Positions 7,468 to 18,500 of a stretch of DNA of 42,381 nucleotides are shown here, piece by piece. The stretch is from Clostridia bacterium (GTDB lineage Bacteria > Bacillota > Clostridia > Oscillospirales > CAG-272). The translations under genes and the position numbers were made by a program. Below the pieces are notes generated by a model. The model had not been told where the DNA came from. It worked only from the letters and a program-made list of their open reading frames with translations, and made no database searches. Each line of letters opens with the position of its first letter. Within the stretch, counting starts at the first letter, position 1. The stretch lies in contig JAFTCY010000090.1 of assembly GCA_017454465.1 (NCBI GenBank), positions 1 to 42,381 of the forward strand, in the 5' to 3' direction.

Positions 7468-8832
7468 ATGAGAATAGTTGTTGCCGGATGCGGCTATATC
7501 GGCCAGAAACTTATCGCCAATCTTGTCGAGGAAGGCCACGACGTGGTCGTGCTCGATTCATCAAAAGACGTTATCTCGGAAATAACCGGCATATACGACG
7601 TTATGGGCGTATGCGGGAACGCCGGGGACTATGAGACCCTTTCAAGCACTGGTGTTGCCCAGGCCGACCTGTTCATCGCTTCGACCACCTCCGACGAGAT
7701 GAACATGCTGTCATGCTTTATTGCCAAGAGGATAGGAGCCCAGTACACTGTGGCAAGGATAAGGAACCCCGAGTACAATGATGATTCTCTGGGTTTCATG
7801 AAACGCGAACTCGGTCTTGCGATGGCGATCAATCCGGAGGCGCTTGCGGCGCGCGAACTATTTGACATTCTCAAGATGCCTTCCGCAGCAAAGATCGAGA
7901 CATTCAGCGGCAGGGCATTCGAGATAGTTGAACTTAAGCTAAAGGAAGATTCCCAGCTTTCCGGCATGACGCTGAAGGAACTGAGGATGCGTCATAATGC
8001 TCGGGTGCTGATATGCATGGTCCAGCGCGGGAATGAAGTATATATCCCCGGAGGAGATTTCATGCTGAAAAGCGGGGACAAGATCGGTGTGACCGCTTCT
8101 CCGGCTGAGATAGAGATCTTCCTCAGACGGTTTGGCATGATGAAGAAAAAGGCCCGTTCGGTGATGATACTTGGCGGCGGGAAGATGACGTACTATCTTG
8201 CCAGGATGCTGCTGGCAAGCGGCAACCTTGTGACCATACTCGAGAAGGACAAGAAGACAGCCGAAGAGCTGAATGACGTCCTTCCGGGAGCGACCGTCGT
8301 CCATGCGAGCGGTACGCACAAAGAGACCCTGCTTGAGGAAGGAATCGAGTCGATGGATGCGTTTCTGGCGCTTACCAGCCAGGATGAGAGAAATATCGTT
8401 ATGGCCGCATATGCAGAGACCCTCAATGTGCCGAAGGTCATAGTATCCGTTGACAGGGACGAGATGGTGGATATGGCGGATAAGCTCGGTCTTGATGCGG
8501 TCATTTCGCCAAAACGCATCGTTGCAGATGTCCTTGTCAGATATGCAAGAGCCCTCGAGAGCTCCAAAGGCAGCAATGTGGAGACCCTTTACAAGTTGCT
8601 GGACGGCATGGTCGAGGCTCTGGAGTTCAAGGTCCTTGCCGAAACGCCCGGAGTGACAGGCATTCCTCTGAAAGACCTGAATCTGAAGGACAGCATACTT
8701 ATAGCGGGTATTGCCAGGGGCAGAAAAACGATAGTCCCGGGCGGCGATGATATGTTGATGCCGGGGGACAGGGTAGTCGTTCTTGCCGGCGGCCATCACA
8801 GGCTCGCAGACCTTGAGGATATTACCGCCTGA
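7468..8832 (+). CDS. trkA: Trk potassium uptake regulatory subunit TrkA
   Basis: This 454-residue protein is the peripheral NAD-binding subunit of a Trk K+ uptake system. It has two RCK units: the first starts at residue 1 (IVVAGCGYIGQKL, with D at the end of strand 2 in VVVLDSS), followed by a TrkA-C domain at about 135-220; the second starts at about 232 (ILGGGKMTYYLA, E in TILEKDKK), followed by a second TrkA-C domain at about 370-454. The second glycine motif lacks its last glycine. The ATG at 7468 is preferred over an in-frame TTG at 7441 because the Rossmann strand starts at once and AAGGATGG lies 10 bases upstream. trkH follows 10 bases downstream. Confidence 0.93.
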   Translation: MRIVVAGCGYIGQKLIANLVEEGHDVVVLDSSKDVISEITGIYDVMGVCGNAGDYETLSSTGVAQADLFIASTTSDEMNMLSCFIAKRIGAQYTVARIRNPEYNDDSLGFMKRELGLAMAINPEALAARELFDILKMPSAAKIETFSGRAFEIVELKLKEDSQLSGMTLKELRMRHNARVLICMVQRGNEVYIPGGDFMLKSGDKIGVTASPAEIEIFLRRFGMMKKKARSVMILGGGKMTYYLARMLLASGNLVTILEKDKKTAEELNDVLPGATVVHASGTHKETLLEEGIESMDAFLALTSQDERNIVMAAYAETLNVPKVIVSVDRDEMVDMADKLGLDAVISPKRIVADVLVRYARALESSKGSNVETLYKLLDGMVEALEFKVLAETPGVTGIPLKDLNLKDSILIAGIARGRKTIVPGGDDMLMPGDRVVVLAGGHHRLADLEDITA

Positions 8833-8842
8833 GGATGTTATT

Positions 8843-10336
8843 ATGAACCGAAAAATGATTATAAACACTCTCGGACGCATAATCCTTATTGAGAGTGTCC
8901 TGATGTTTATACCCTTCATGATTTCTGCGGGATACGGCGAATGGAATGCGGCGGTGTCATTCGGGATCACGGCGCTCGCGGCCGCTTTGGCCGGGTTCCT
9001 GCTTGTAAGGATCACTGCAAATCATGATAAAGGCATCCATGCTAGAGAAGGGTTCGCGATCGCCGCTTTCTCCTGGGTGATAATGTCCATGATCGGCGCA
9101 GTTCCGCTGTTTGCCTCAGGGGAGTTTCCCACATACATCGATTCGCTGTTTGAGATCGTAAGCGGTTTCACCACTACGGGAGCGTCGGTGGCGAGGGACA
9201 TTGGGGCTCTGTCACATGGTATCCTTTTCTGGAGAAGTTTCACTCACTGGATCGGAGGTATGGGGGTACTGGTCCTGATGATGGCCATATTCCCGGACGA
9301 TTCCGGCAGATCCATATACATCATGAGAGCTGAGATGCCCGGCCCGGTCGTTGATAAGATAGTACCGAAGGTCAGGAACACTGCAAAGATTCTTTACCTC
9401 ATTTACATTGTACTGACAGCGGCGGAAGTCGTCATGCTTCTCTTCGGAGGGATGGATCTGTTCGAATCACTGGTGCATTCCATGGGCACGGCAGGCACCG
9501 GCGGGTTCGGAATAAGAGGAGACAGCATAGGAAGCTATTCGCCCTATTGCCAGTGGGTCATAGCGGTATTCATGCTGCTGTTCGGAATGAACTTCAATCT
9601 CTACTACCTCGTGATCGCCGGAAAGATAAGGAACGCTCTGCGCAGCGAAGAAATGCATGTATATCTTGGGATATTTGTCGTATCGGCAGTGATCGTGTCT
9701 GTTAACGTTTCAAGGGTGTATTCCACTTTCGGAGATGTGGTGAGGCACTCGGTGTTCCAGGTGGCATCTATCTATACCACCACCGGGTTCTCCACAGTTG
9801 ACTTCAACCAGTGGCCCGAACTGTCAAAGTCGATCCTCGTCGTGCTGATGTGCATAGGCGGATGTGCCGGATCGACAGCAGGCGGTCTGAAAGTGTCAAG
9901 GGTGATCCTGATCATAAAAGGCATCGGAAGCGAGATAAAGCATCTTCTGCATCCCAGGTCGATCACACGAGGAACTTTTGAGGGAAGGGCAATATCAAAA
10001 GAACTGAGATCAGGCGTCAATTCGTATTTTGCACTGTATATACTTGTGTTCGCGGTGTCGTTCGTCATAATATCCTTTGAACCGTTCGGCTTCGAGACCA
10101 ACGCAACGGCTGTGATCGCGTGCATGAACAACATCGGCCCCGGTCTTGCGGCGGTGGGACCTGCCGCGGGGTATTACGATTATTCCGGTTTTTCCAAGAT
10201 AATACTGTCTGTCGGAATGCTTATGGGAAGACTGGAACTGTATCCCATAATACTCGCCGTGGCGTCGATAGGCAGACGAAACGTAAGATCCTCCGGGACG
10301 GACAGGAAAAAAAGACCGGTACGGATGGATGACTGA
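8843..10336 (+). CDS. trkH: Trk potassium channel subunit TrkH
   Basis: This 497-residue membrane protein is the ion-conducting Trk/Ktr subunit. Four pore-loop selectivity signatures are visible in order: GFTTTGAS, GTAGTGGFG, YTTTGFST and NNIGPGLAAVGP; the gating-region motif GGCAGSTAGGLKVSR is also present. About ten membrane helices surround them. It works with TrkA encoded directly upstream; GAGGATG overlapping the trkA stop region is the ribosome site for the ATG at 8843. An in-frame ATG at 8783 lies inside trkA and is not used in my view. K+ uptake by this pair is, in Firmicutes, often under c-di-AMP control, and the c-di-AMP phosphodiesterase gene lies 10 kb downstream. Confidence 0.95.
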   Translation: MNRKMIINTLGRIILIESVLMFIPFMISAGYGEWNAAVSFGITALAAALAGFLLVRITANHDKGIHAREGFAIAAFSWVIMSMIGAVPLFASGEFPTYIDSLFEIVSGFTTTGASVARDIGALSHGILFWRSFTHWIGGMGVLVLMMAIFPDDSGRSIYIMRAEMPGPVVDKIVPKVRNTAKILYLIYIVLTAAEVVMLLFGGMDLFESLVHSMGTAGTGGFGIRGDSIGSYSPYCQWVIAVFMLLFGMNFNLYYLVIAGKIRNALRSEEMHVYLGIFVVSAVIVSVNVSRVYSTFGDVVRHSVFQVASIYTTTGFSTVDFNQWPELSKSILVVLMCIGGCAGSTAGGLKVSRVILIIKGIGSEIKHLLHPRSITRGTFEGRAISKELRSGVNSYFALYILVFAVSFVIISFEPFGFETNATAVIACMNNIGPGLAAVGPAAGYYDYSGFSKIILSVGMLMGRLELYPIILAVASIGRRNVRSSGTDRKKRPVRMDD

Positions 10337-10380
10337 TCTTATATCCGGGAGAACCTCTCCGCACCGCCGGACCGCCGCAC

Positions 10381-10409
10381 TTGATTTTTACATATTGTGA
10401 TGATATAAT
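10381..10409 (+). promoter_or_regulatory. Promoter of the M23-like gene
   Basis: TTGATT at 10381-10386 and TATAAT at 10404-10409 with a 17-base spacer, about 50 bases before the start codon. Confidence 0.75.
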
Positions 10410-10462
10410 CTTCCAGAATGTTGCGGAGATAACACTGTACAGTTTTAAGGAAGGGTTAAAGC

Positions 10463-12115
10463 GTGAAAAATAAGATAATTGCACTGGTCGTGGCATTGCT
10501 CTGCTTGATCCCGACCGTAGTGGCGATCGTCAGTTACAACAAGACTCAGAACGCGCCTGTTGATGCCGGAAACGCGGTGTCGGTCACGATATCTGATACC
10601 GGAGGCAAGGTGTATACTCTGACAAAGGAAAAAGACGGGGACGAAGCTGACAGTCTGATCAAATATTTTCTCGGGCTCAGCGAAAAATCCACGAAGATCG
10701 TGGCTCTGCCTGACTCACTTATGAGCGCCAAGTCGTACAAGGTGACTGTTGCGTCCAATCTCAGACAGGAAAACTTTGAGTTCTATTTTTCTCCGGATCC
10801 CACGACCAACTATTTCGTCAATTCAAAGGGCACTGCGTATAAGATGACTGACGCAGACGCCACGGCGTTCATCACATCAAAATACGCGGAGAGCATATAT
10901 GACAATTCCACCATTCCGACACTGACTCTTTCCGGAAGGATCACAGTTTCTCCGGACAGCGCCGAATGGAAGTACAAAAACTACACAGGAGCATATGTTG
11001 ATGCCGACACCTCTTCTCTGGTTGTCGAACGCAATGAGACTTACAGTGTTGAAGGTGGTCTTGAACTTGGGTTTGACCTGAAACCGGACTTCTCTCAGAT
11101 CAAGGTAACAGATGCCGATTCCGGAAACGTGCTGTATGACGGAACAGTGGAGAACATGTCGATATTCACACTGACCTCATCAAAGAAAGTCACGGTTGAT
11201 GTCGTGGCAAGATGGTATGAGGATCCTTCAAGATCGTTCAGGGGAGAGATGAACTACGCATTCTCTGCCGACGTGCTTGCTCCTGCCGAATTTTACCTGG
11301 GACTGACCGCTCTCGAGGCCGGGAAATTCACAGCCGTTACCGCACTGAACGTTACGGACGCGTCCCTGATAGAATTTACGTCAACGATGGACAATACCCC
11401 TGCAGTCACTTTCTATGATATAGGCGACAACAGGGCGGTTGCGTTCCTTCCGGTACACGCGGATACGCCAGCCGGACTGTATACCCTGTCGTTCAAGTAT
11501 GGAGGGATAACACAGAACACCATCCTTACCGTGGAGAACAGCGGTGAGAAGATATCATACTACTATGTGCCCGAAGAGGTCGTGGCTGCCACCCGCTCCA
11601 GGACCGCGCTAGAGCAGTTTGAAAACGCAGTCAGGGACATCACCGCAAGCTCCGAGAGCGAACAGCTCTTCAAGGGTCATTTCCTTGAAGGCGTGACAGG
11701 CGCAAGTCTCCAGAGAGGATTCGGACGCGATGTGTATCTGAACGGATCCCAGACCGTGACATACAGGAACAATGGAGTGGATTACGCATCCAACTATGAA
11801 CTTGACGTGGTTGCCTGCAACAGCGGTACCGTATGCTACGCAGGATACCTGGACTATGCCGGAAATATAGTGGTCATTGACCACGGACTCGGGCTCAAGA
11901 CGTGGTATTACAACCTGGGGGACGGAGTTACCGTCAGTGTCGGTGACAGGGTCGAGAGAGGACAGAAGATAGGAGTCACCGGCCAGACAGGATTTACGGG
12001 TTCACACGGGGTCCACATCGCCATGTCTGTCGGTAGCCAGTTCGTGTCTCCGTATGACACCTGGCAGGACAGCCCTGTGGCTGGAAAGATCATAATAGCG
12101 AAAGTCGATGAGTGA
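10463..12115 (+). CDS. Membrane-anchored protein with degenerate M23 (LytM) domain
   Basis: This 550-residue protein has an N-terminal membrane segment (about 5-26) that can act as anchor or signal peptide, a long beta-rich extracytoplasmic part, and a C-terminal peptidase M23/LytM domain at about 425-545. The domain core is recognisable (IVVIDHGLGLKTWYYNL, GDRVERGQKIGVTGQTG, GSHGVHIAMSVG). However the first zinc ligand position of H-x3-D is N436 (D440 is kept), the catalytic histidine usually in YAHL/YSHL is N484, and the final H-x-H is spaced as H515-x2-H518. The domain therefore probably does not cut peptidoglycan and may bind or activate, like SpoIIQ or EnvC. It has its own promoter and terminator. 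Confidence 0.75.
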   Translation: MKNKIIALVVALLCLIPTVVAIVSYNKTQNAPVDAGNAVSVTISDTGGKVYTLTKEKDGDEADSLIKYFLGLSEKSTKIVALPDSLMSAKSYKVTVASNLRQENFEFYFSPDPTTNYFVNSKGTAYKMTDADATAFITSKYAESIYDNSTIPTLTLSGRITVSPDSAEWKYKNYTGAYVDADTSSLVVERNETYSVEGGLELGFDLKPDFSQIKVTDADSGNVLYDGTVENMSIFTLTSSKKVTVDVVARWYEDPSRSFRGEMNYAFSADVLAPAEFYLGLTALEAGKFTAVTALNVTDASLIEFTSTMDNTPAVTFYDIGDNRAVAFLPVHADTPAGLYTLSFKYGGITQNTILTVENSGEKISYYYVPEEVVAATRSRTALEQFENAVRDITASSESEQLFKGHFLEGVTGASLQRGFGRDVYLNGSQTVTYRNNGVDYASNYELDVVACNSGTVCYAGYLDYAGNIVVIDHGLGLKTWYYNLGDGVTVSVGDRVERGQKIGVTGQTGFTGSHGVHIAMSVGSQFVSPYDTWQDSPVAGKIIIAKVDE

Positions 12116-12136
12116 TCCAAAAACTTGATAATTATG

Positions 12137-12163
12137 CCGCACGTCCGAAAAACGTGCGGTTTT
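12137..12163 (+). terminator. Terminator of the M23-like gene
   Basis: CCGCACGT at 12137-12144 pairs with ACGTGCGG at 12152-12159 and is followed by TTTT. Confidence 0.8.
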
Positions 12164-12197
12164 CTATAGGCATGTACCAAAAAACGTGCATCAGATG

Positions 12198-12206
12198 TGA
12201 TATAAT
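12198..12206 (+). promoter_or_regulatory. Extended -10 promoter of addBA
   Basis: TGATATAAT is a perfect extended -10 element (TGnTATAAT). No good -35 hexamer lies 17 bases upstream (CAAAAA). The leader would be about 27 bases, with GAGGGG as ribosome site. Confidence 0.65.
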
Positions 12207-12238
12207 TAAGACGAATACAGAAATACAGAGGGGAAAAA

Positions 12239-15200
12239 ATGATAAATCTCATAGCCGGAAGATCAGGCTACGGAAAAAGCTCGAAACTTCTTGAAATGCT
12301 GAAAGAGACACTTCAGTTCACAGACAGGAATACCGTGGTTATCGTTCCCCACCAGCAGAGTTATACGTGGGAGGAAAGGATAGCCTCTATGTTTCCGCCT
12401 GCGTTTAACCTCAGGTGCGAGATCACTACCATACCGAAACTCTATGATACGATCTCCAGGGAGTTCGGCGGGCTTAGGAACAGAGTCATAGACGACGGCG
12501 GAAGAATCCTCCTCGTCTGGCGCGCAATGATGTCAGTAAGGGAGCAGCTCAGGGTATTCCGCGGGGGATATGATGATAAGAACCTGCCCGTGCTCCTGAA
12601 GGCGATAGATGAACTCAAAAAGGGCGGGGTTACACCCGCGAAGGCGGAAAAAGCCCTGGAAAAACTGGAACAGGACGGAACGGCGACAGGTCTGCGTGAC
12701 AGGCTCCATGACGCTGTGCTTGTTTACGGCGTGTATGAAAAGATCCTGCATGAGGAATTCGTAGACCGCACGGATCTTCTGACGACATTGTCGGATCTTA
12801 TAGCTGAAAATGACTATTTCCGCGGAAAGGACGTTTTTGTAGATTCATTTTCGCCGCTTCTCGGAATCGAAGAGAAGATACTTTCGGGAATAATGAAGCA
12901 GGCGGAGAATGTCTCTGTCACATTTACATGCCCGAGACAGGCTGAAGGTGCTGATTTCGAGATCCAGTTCTATGAGTACAAAAGATTTCTCAGGGTTTGC
13001 CGGTCCCTGGCCACAAGGCTTGGCAAGGAGATCAGAATTATAGAACTGAACGAAGACAGAAGACACCGCTCGGACGAACTCAGAAACATTGAAAGCTACA
13101 TATTTGATTACTCGTTCAAGGCTGATCCTGAGGCAGCAAAACGTGAATCAGTATCAGGGTCTGTCAGAATAGTTGAATGCACTGACAGATATGATGAGGC
13201 AGAAGCATGCGCGGCAGTGATCGAAAAACTCCTGAGAAACGGTTACAGAAACCGTGACATCGCTGTAGTGGCAGAGAACATATACAGCAGGGAGGGCGTG
13301 ATAGACACGGTTCTAAGAAGACATGGGATATCCTGTTATATCTCAGAGCCAAGGGTCATTTCAGCGACCCCGGCTGTCAGGCTTGTGCTCGCGGCCCTTA
13401 AGATCACCTACAGCGGATGGCAGCGCGAAGACGTGGTCAAACTGATCAAGACGGGTATGATCGATACCGCTCCGGGTGCCGCGGAAAGATTTGAGCCTGA
13501 ATACTTTGAGACCTACACGAATACATGGAACATACACGGTAAAAAAGCATATTGCGGCGGTAACTGGACCATGAATCCAAGAGGATATCAGGAACAGTTC
13601 ACTGACGAGGACAAAAAGACCCTGACACTTGTGAATTCGATGAAAAACAGGGTCATTCCGCCCATACAGCGGTTTTCGGCAGTATTTGACGGGCACGGCA
13701 CAGCCCCGGTAAAGGAGATCGCCGCGGCTGTTGTGGAACTTGCTGAAGGGTACAACGTAAGAAAAGCTCTCGACAGGACTGCAGCCGCGTACAGTTCCAT
13801 AGATATGGAGGCCGAAGCGGAAAGGACTGTGGCAGGCTGGAACGCCGTATGCGAGATCCTTGATAAAATGGCCGACTTCCTTGGCGACACCACACTAGAT
13901 GCAGCGAGATTTGCCGGACTGTTCGCAAAAGTGGCGTCCACCATGGACAGAGGCACGATACCCACCGGGCTTGACGAGGTCATTCTCTGCAGTGCTCCGT
14001 CAATGGGCTTTGACTCGGCAAGATGCGTTATAGTTCTGGGATCCGTGGCCGGAGAGTTCCCGGGTACGGGAACGGACGGAAAATTCTTCTCTGACAGAGA
14101 CAGGGAGATCATGGAGAAAGCGGGGATGACACTGGATATTCCCGATGACAGGAGGCAGATATCCAGGTCGTATTTTGACTATTACAGGGCTGTGACTGCC
14201 GCGGAAGAGAAGCTGTATATAATGGTCCCAGGAGGATTTGAAAAAGCTTCAGACGGCGCTGTCAGGATAAACGACATCCTGAAAAGCCTTGGAATCGCGT
14301 CAAAAACGAAATTTTCTGCTCTGCCTCTGAAAGAGGTCGTATACAGTCTGGCGGGGGCTGAATACCAGCTTTCCCGGAGGCCTGAAGGACCGGAGACGGA
14401 GATCCTCAGGAGGCTCATTAAGGACAGGGGGAGAGGCGCAGGCTTTGACATAAGCCTTACTGCGGGTGAAGAACGTGTTCCGCCCTGTACTGACGGGAAA
14501 CTCAGTCTGTCAAATACCAGGATCAACTCCTTTACCGAGTGTCCGTTCCAGCATTCATGCCAGTACACGCTCGACCTCAGGGCTCCGGCAGACTCAAAGA
14601 TAGAAAACAATGACATAGGTACCTTTGTACATGCAGTACTCGAACGTTTCTTTGAAAGCACGTCCGGCAACGGAAATGACCCCACGGAACTTACGGACGG
14701 AGAGGTCGACGCCATATCCGGAAAGATAATCGAGGAATATGTGGAGAATTTCGCAGGGAATTCAGGAGTTTCAAGGGATAACGGAAGGCTCGATTACCTT
14801 TTCGAAAGACTGACCAGGTATGTGCCGCTGTTCGTAAAAGGCGCTATAAGGGAGCTCAGGAGCGTCCCTTTCAAACCTTCCGCATACGAGCTTAAGATCG
14901 GAGGTAAAGAAAGCGACGTGATGCCTGTCCGGTATGACCTTGATGACGGCTCTGCTGCAGAACTTGTGGGCAAGATAGACCGGGTCGACGAATTTGAGTC
15001 AGCAACGGGAGAAAAATATCTGAGGATCATTGACTATAAGACAGGTAATGCGGACTTTAAGCTTGAAGAGGTACTCAAGGGCCATAATATTCAGCTCCTG
15101 GCATATCTTTTCACTTTGTGGAAAAGAAAATGGAACAGCGGGCCGCAAGGCGTGGCGCCGGGCGGTGCATACTACCTATCTGTCAGCCCAAAAACAGAAA

Positions 15201-15505
15201 GCCAGCCGAAAATGATATCCGGTGAGGAGGCTGAGCAGATCGTGCTCGGAAAGGTAAAGGCCAACGGAATAAGGCTCAGCTCTGACGAGATTCCTTCTTC
15301 GGAAGAAAAGAGCGTGATGACCGTTTCGATGGAGGAGATGGCCGATCTTTCCAGAAACATTGACGAAGTGGTAATGAGAATAGGAAACGGGATCAAGGAA
15401 GGGATCGCTGATGCGGATCCGGTGAGATTCAGGAAAGATCTGCCATGCAAATACTGTAAATATGCCTATGTCTGTAAGGCAAGCAGGGAGGTGGGCAACC
15501 TATGA
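12239..15505 (+). CDS. addB: ATP-dependent nuclease/helicase subunit AddB
   Basis: This 1088-residue protein is the AddB subunit of the AddAB double-strand-break processing complex. It starts with the AddB Walker-like motif AGRSGYGKSS (6-15) and ends in the RecB-type nuclease domain: GKIDRVDEF and the catalytic IIDYKTG with D932-Y933-K934. Four cysteines that hold the family's iron-sulfur staple are present: C768 in FTECPF, then C1070-x2-C1073-x5-C1079 at the C terminus. The inactive helicase core lies between. Full length. The stop overlaps the addA start by ATGA, so translation is coupled. The complex resects ends to a Chi-like site for RecA loading. Confidence 0.93.
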   Translation: MINLIAGRSGYGKSSKLLEMLKETLQFTDRNTVVIVPHQQSYTWEERIASMFPPAFNLRCEITTIPKLYDTISREFGGLRNRVIDDGGRILLVWRAMMSVREQLRVFRGGYDDKNLPVLLKAIDELKKGGVTPAKAEKALEKLEQDGTATGLRDRLHDAVLVYGVYEKILHEEFVDRTDLLTTLSDLIAENDYFRGKDVFVDSFSPLLGIEEKILSGIMKQAENVSVTFTCPRQAEGADFEIQFYEYKRFLRVCRSLATRLGKEIRIIELNEDRRHRSDELRNIESYIFDYSFKADPEAAKRESVSGSVRIVECTDRYDEAEACAAVIEKLLRNGYRNRDIAVVAENIYSREGVIDTVLRRHGISCYISEPRVISATPAVRLVLAALKITYSGWQREDVVKLIKTGMIDTAPGAAERFEPEYFETYTNTWNIHGKKAYCGGNWTMNPRGYQEQFTDEDKKTLTLVNSMKNRVIPPIQRFSAVFDGHGTAPVKEIAAAVVELAEGYNVRKALDRTAAAYSSIDMEAEAERTVAGWNAVCEILDKMADFLGDTTLDAARFAGLFAKVASTMDRGTIPTGLDEVILCSAPSMGFDSARCVIVLGSVAGEFPGTGTDGKFFSDRDREIMEKAGMTLDIPDDRRQISRSYFDYYRAVTAAEEKLYIMVPGGFEKASDGAVRINDILKSLGIASKTKFSALPLKEVVYSLAGAEYQLSRRPEGPETEILRRLIKDRGRGAGFDISLTAGEERVPPCTDGKLSLSNTRINSFTECPFQHSCQYTLDLRAPADSKIENNDIGTFVHAVLERFFESTSGNGNDPTELTDGEVDAISGKIIEEYVENFAGNSGVSRDNGRLDYLFERLTRYVPLFVKGAIRELRSVPFKPSAYELKIGGKESDVMPVRYDLDDGSAAELVGKIDRVDEFESATGEKYLRIIDYKTGNADFKLEEVLKGHNIQLLAYLFTLWKRKWNSGPQGVAPGGAYYLSVSPKTESQPKMISGEEAEQIVLGKVKANGIRLSSDEIPSSEEKSVMTVSMEEMADLSRNIDEVVMRIGNGIKEGIADADPVRFRKDLPCKYCKYAYVCKASREVGNL

Positions 15506-18500
15506 GCGGGTTCACAGCATCACAGGAACAGGCTGTATTCTGGAAAGGCGGTAATCTTCTTCTTTCCGCGGCTGCGGGAAGCGGCAAGACATATACCCTT
15601 ATAGCCAGGATAGTTGAACTGATAAAAAGCGGTGAAGCGGACATGAATGAGATCCTTGTGGTCACTTTTACCAGGGCCGCGGCAGCTGAACTGAAAGTCA
15701 GGATCTCAACCGCCCTTGCTGAGGAAGCGAAAAAACCTGAGAACAGGGAGGTCCTGAGCAGGATCAGTACGGCGATGTCCCAGGTCCCTTCAGCGGACAT
15801 CAGCACGATACATTCATTTTTATACCGTAATCTCAGACAGTATTTTCCCCAGGCAGGATTTCCTTCCGATGCCACACTTAGGGAGGAAGGCGAGATAGCC
15901 CCCATAAGAGCCGAAATAATGAAGGAACTTGTGGATGAGCTTTATTCAGGCAGTGAGCAAGGATGCAGCGGGGGATCCGAAGGGTTCATAAGGCTTTCCG
16001 ATGCGCTTGGACGGACAGGGGACGAACAGTCCATAGACAGATGGCTGCTTGAGACCAGCATCGCACTTGCGTCTCACGGGCGTGGCAGAGCCGAGCTTTC
16101 AGAATACGCTGAAATACTGGATGACATAGCCCGTGGCAGAGACATTATGGAAACGGCATTCGGGAAGGTCATTACCGGCGACCTGGAAAGAATTTCGGAG
16201 TATTACCTTGGAGCTTTAACGAAATGCCTTGACGATATGAAGGGTGATGAGAACACTCTGAAAAAGTATGGTCCGGAAGCCGAAAATATTATCGGTTATG
16301 TCCGGGATGTCATTTCATGCCTGAAGAGAAAGCCGGGATATGACGAACTGAAGGAAACGGTTAATTCTTTTGTCAAGGGAAGGATAACCGGATCAAGGAA
16401 GACTGACGCATCTGAGCGGTTCATGGACTTCAGGAAAGATTTTGAAGATGATCTGAAAAGCCTTAAAAAAAGATATTTTGCCTTCGATCTTTCCACGGAA
16501 GCTGAGAATGCTTCGCGCACCGCCGATCTGCTAAGGACGGCATCAGACGTCATTACGGAATACCGCAGCAGGTTTGAATCCAGGAAAAAAGGCCTTTCCG
16601 TGGTTGAATACAGTGATCTCGAAACGATTTCGTATGATCTTCTTGTGGACGGTAATGGCGAGCCGACTGCGGTGGCAAGGGAAATAGGCGGGAAGTATAA
16701 ATACATTTTCATAGACGAATATCAGGATACCAACCGTATTCAGGATTCCATATTCAGGGCTGTCTCGTCAGAAGCGAAAAGATTCATGGTAGGCGACATT
16801 AAGCAGGCCATATACCGCTTCAGAGGCGCTGATCCGTCGATTTTTGCTGAATACCGTACGGAATGGAAGACTATAAAGGATGGATTCGGTGAAAGCGAGA
16901 AGTTCAGCATCGACGGAGGAAGATCTGTTTTCATGAGTGAGAACTTTCGCTGCGATGAGCCGATCATAGAATTTGCAAACTGTGTATCATCGTCGGTTTT
17001 CCCGTACGGGAAGATCAATTATGTGGATGAAGACAGGCTTGTTTTTGCAAAGGATACGAAAAAGACAGACATGGCAAAGGTAGAGGTATGCATAGTTGAT
17101 ACTTCAAGCAGTGATCCGGAAGACGGAGCTGATGATCCCGAAGCTGAGTATGTGGCGGAAAGGATAGCTGGGATGCTGGGGCGGTACAGAGATTCCGGAG
17201 AAAGACGGATTCAGCCCGGAGACATAGCGATCCTTCTGAGAAGCGGGAAAAAAGACGGACTTGCTTTTCGCAGGGCTCTTGAGAAGCGGGCAGTTCCGGT
17301 CTCCCTCAAAACGGGAAGTCCGCTGTCAGCGTCTCCGGCTGTGATGCTGATCCTATGTATCCTGAATTTCATTGATAACCCGCTGCGCGACATTTATGTT
17401 TCTGGCGCGCTCCGATCTCCCGTTTTCGGATTCAGCCTGGGAGAGATAGCCGAGATAAGGCGGAAATATGCGTCAAAACCTCTTTATCCAGCACTGCTTG
17501 ATCATGCGGAAAAAGGTGATGACGAGCTGGCAGAGAAATGCAGATTCGTTGCCGGATGGATCAGCAGGCACCGTACAATAACCATGGGAATGAGGATAGA
17601 CAGGTATCTTGAGTTTCTTATCGACGATGTAAACCTGTTTTCCATAAAGGGCGTTCGTGGAAACGGAATGGAGAGGGATGCCGTAAACAGGTTCTGCGCA
17701 AAGGCAGCGGAGTTCTCAAGTTCCGCATCGGCAGTGTTCGGCAGCGGGGATATTTCCGGATTCCTGAGCAGTGCCACGGGCTGGCTGGATGATCCGGAAG
17801 CGGGGACCGGCGGCCAGGACACCGGGAACAGTGTTCTTATCGATACTATCCATTCTTCGAAAGGCCTTGAATATCCTATTGTATTTCTGGCAAAATGCGG
17901 TAAGAAATTCAATGACCAGGACACCAAAAGAAACGCGGTCTTTGATCCCGGTCTCGGGCTGGGGATCATGCTGCCGGACGAAAGGGGTCTGGTCAGGTGC
18001 AACACCCTTGTCAGGAGTGTGATAAGCGAGAAAATAGGCGAGGAACTGACTTGCGAGGAAATGCGCCTCTTATATGTTGCTCTTACGAGGGCCAGAGAAA
18101 AACTGGTGGTCACGGCCGGATCGAAAAAGCCGGAGAAACTGCTTTCTGATGCTGAAAAACAGGCCGTTTTCAGCGGGGAATATCCGGTAGTGAACGCGGG
18201 CGGATATATAAACTGGGTACTGTACGCTCTTAACCTGAGCAAACCCAGGCAAACGGAGGTAAAAGTGATCCGGGCATGTGGCACGGCGGAAATTACCGGC
18301 ATTTCCGATGGGGACAGTTTTGATGACAGCGAAGTTTCGGAAGAAGAGCTTATTGCCAACCTGGAATTTGAGTACCCGTTCGAATACTTGAAAGGGATTC
18401 CGTCCAGCCTGACTATTTCAAAGCTTTACCCCAGCATTCTAGATGAAAGCGGGGAAGAGGAAAAAAGCTCGCTCGACAGAAAGAGGACTTTCAATCTGAA

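Noticed and set aside
7939..9015. Open frame of 358 codons on the minus strand
   Set aside because: It lies opposite trkA and the start of trkH, both strongly supported by motifs; it has no recognisable domain and is explained by the codon use of the real genes.
17502..18359. Open frame of 285 codons on the minus strand
   Set aside because: It is antisense to addA motifs V and VI, is Ser/Pro-rich as shadow frames are, and has no domain.
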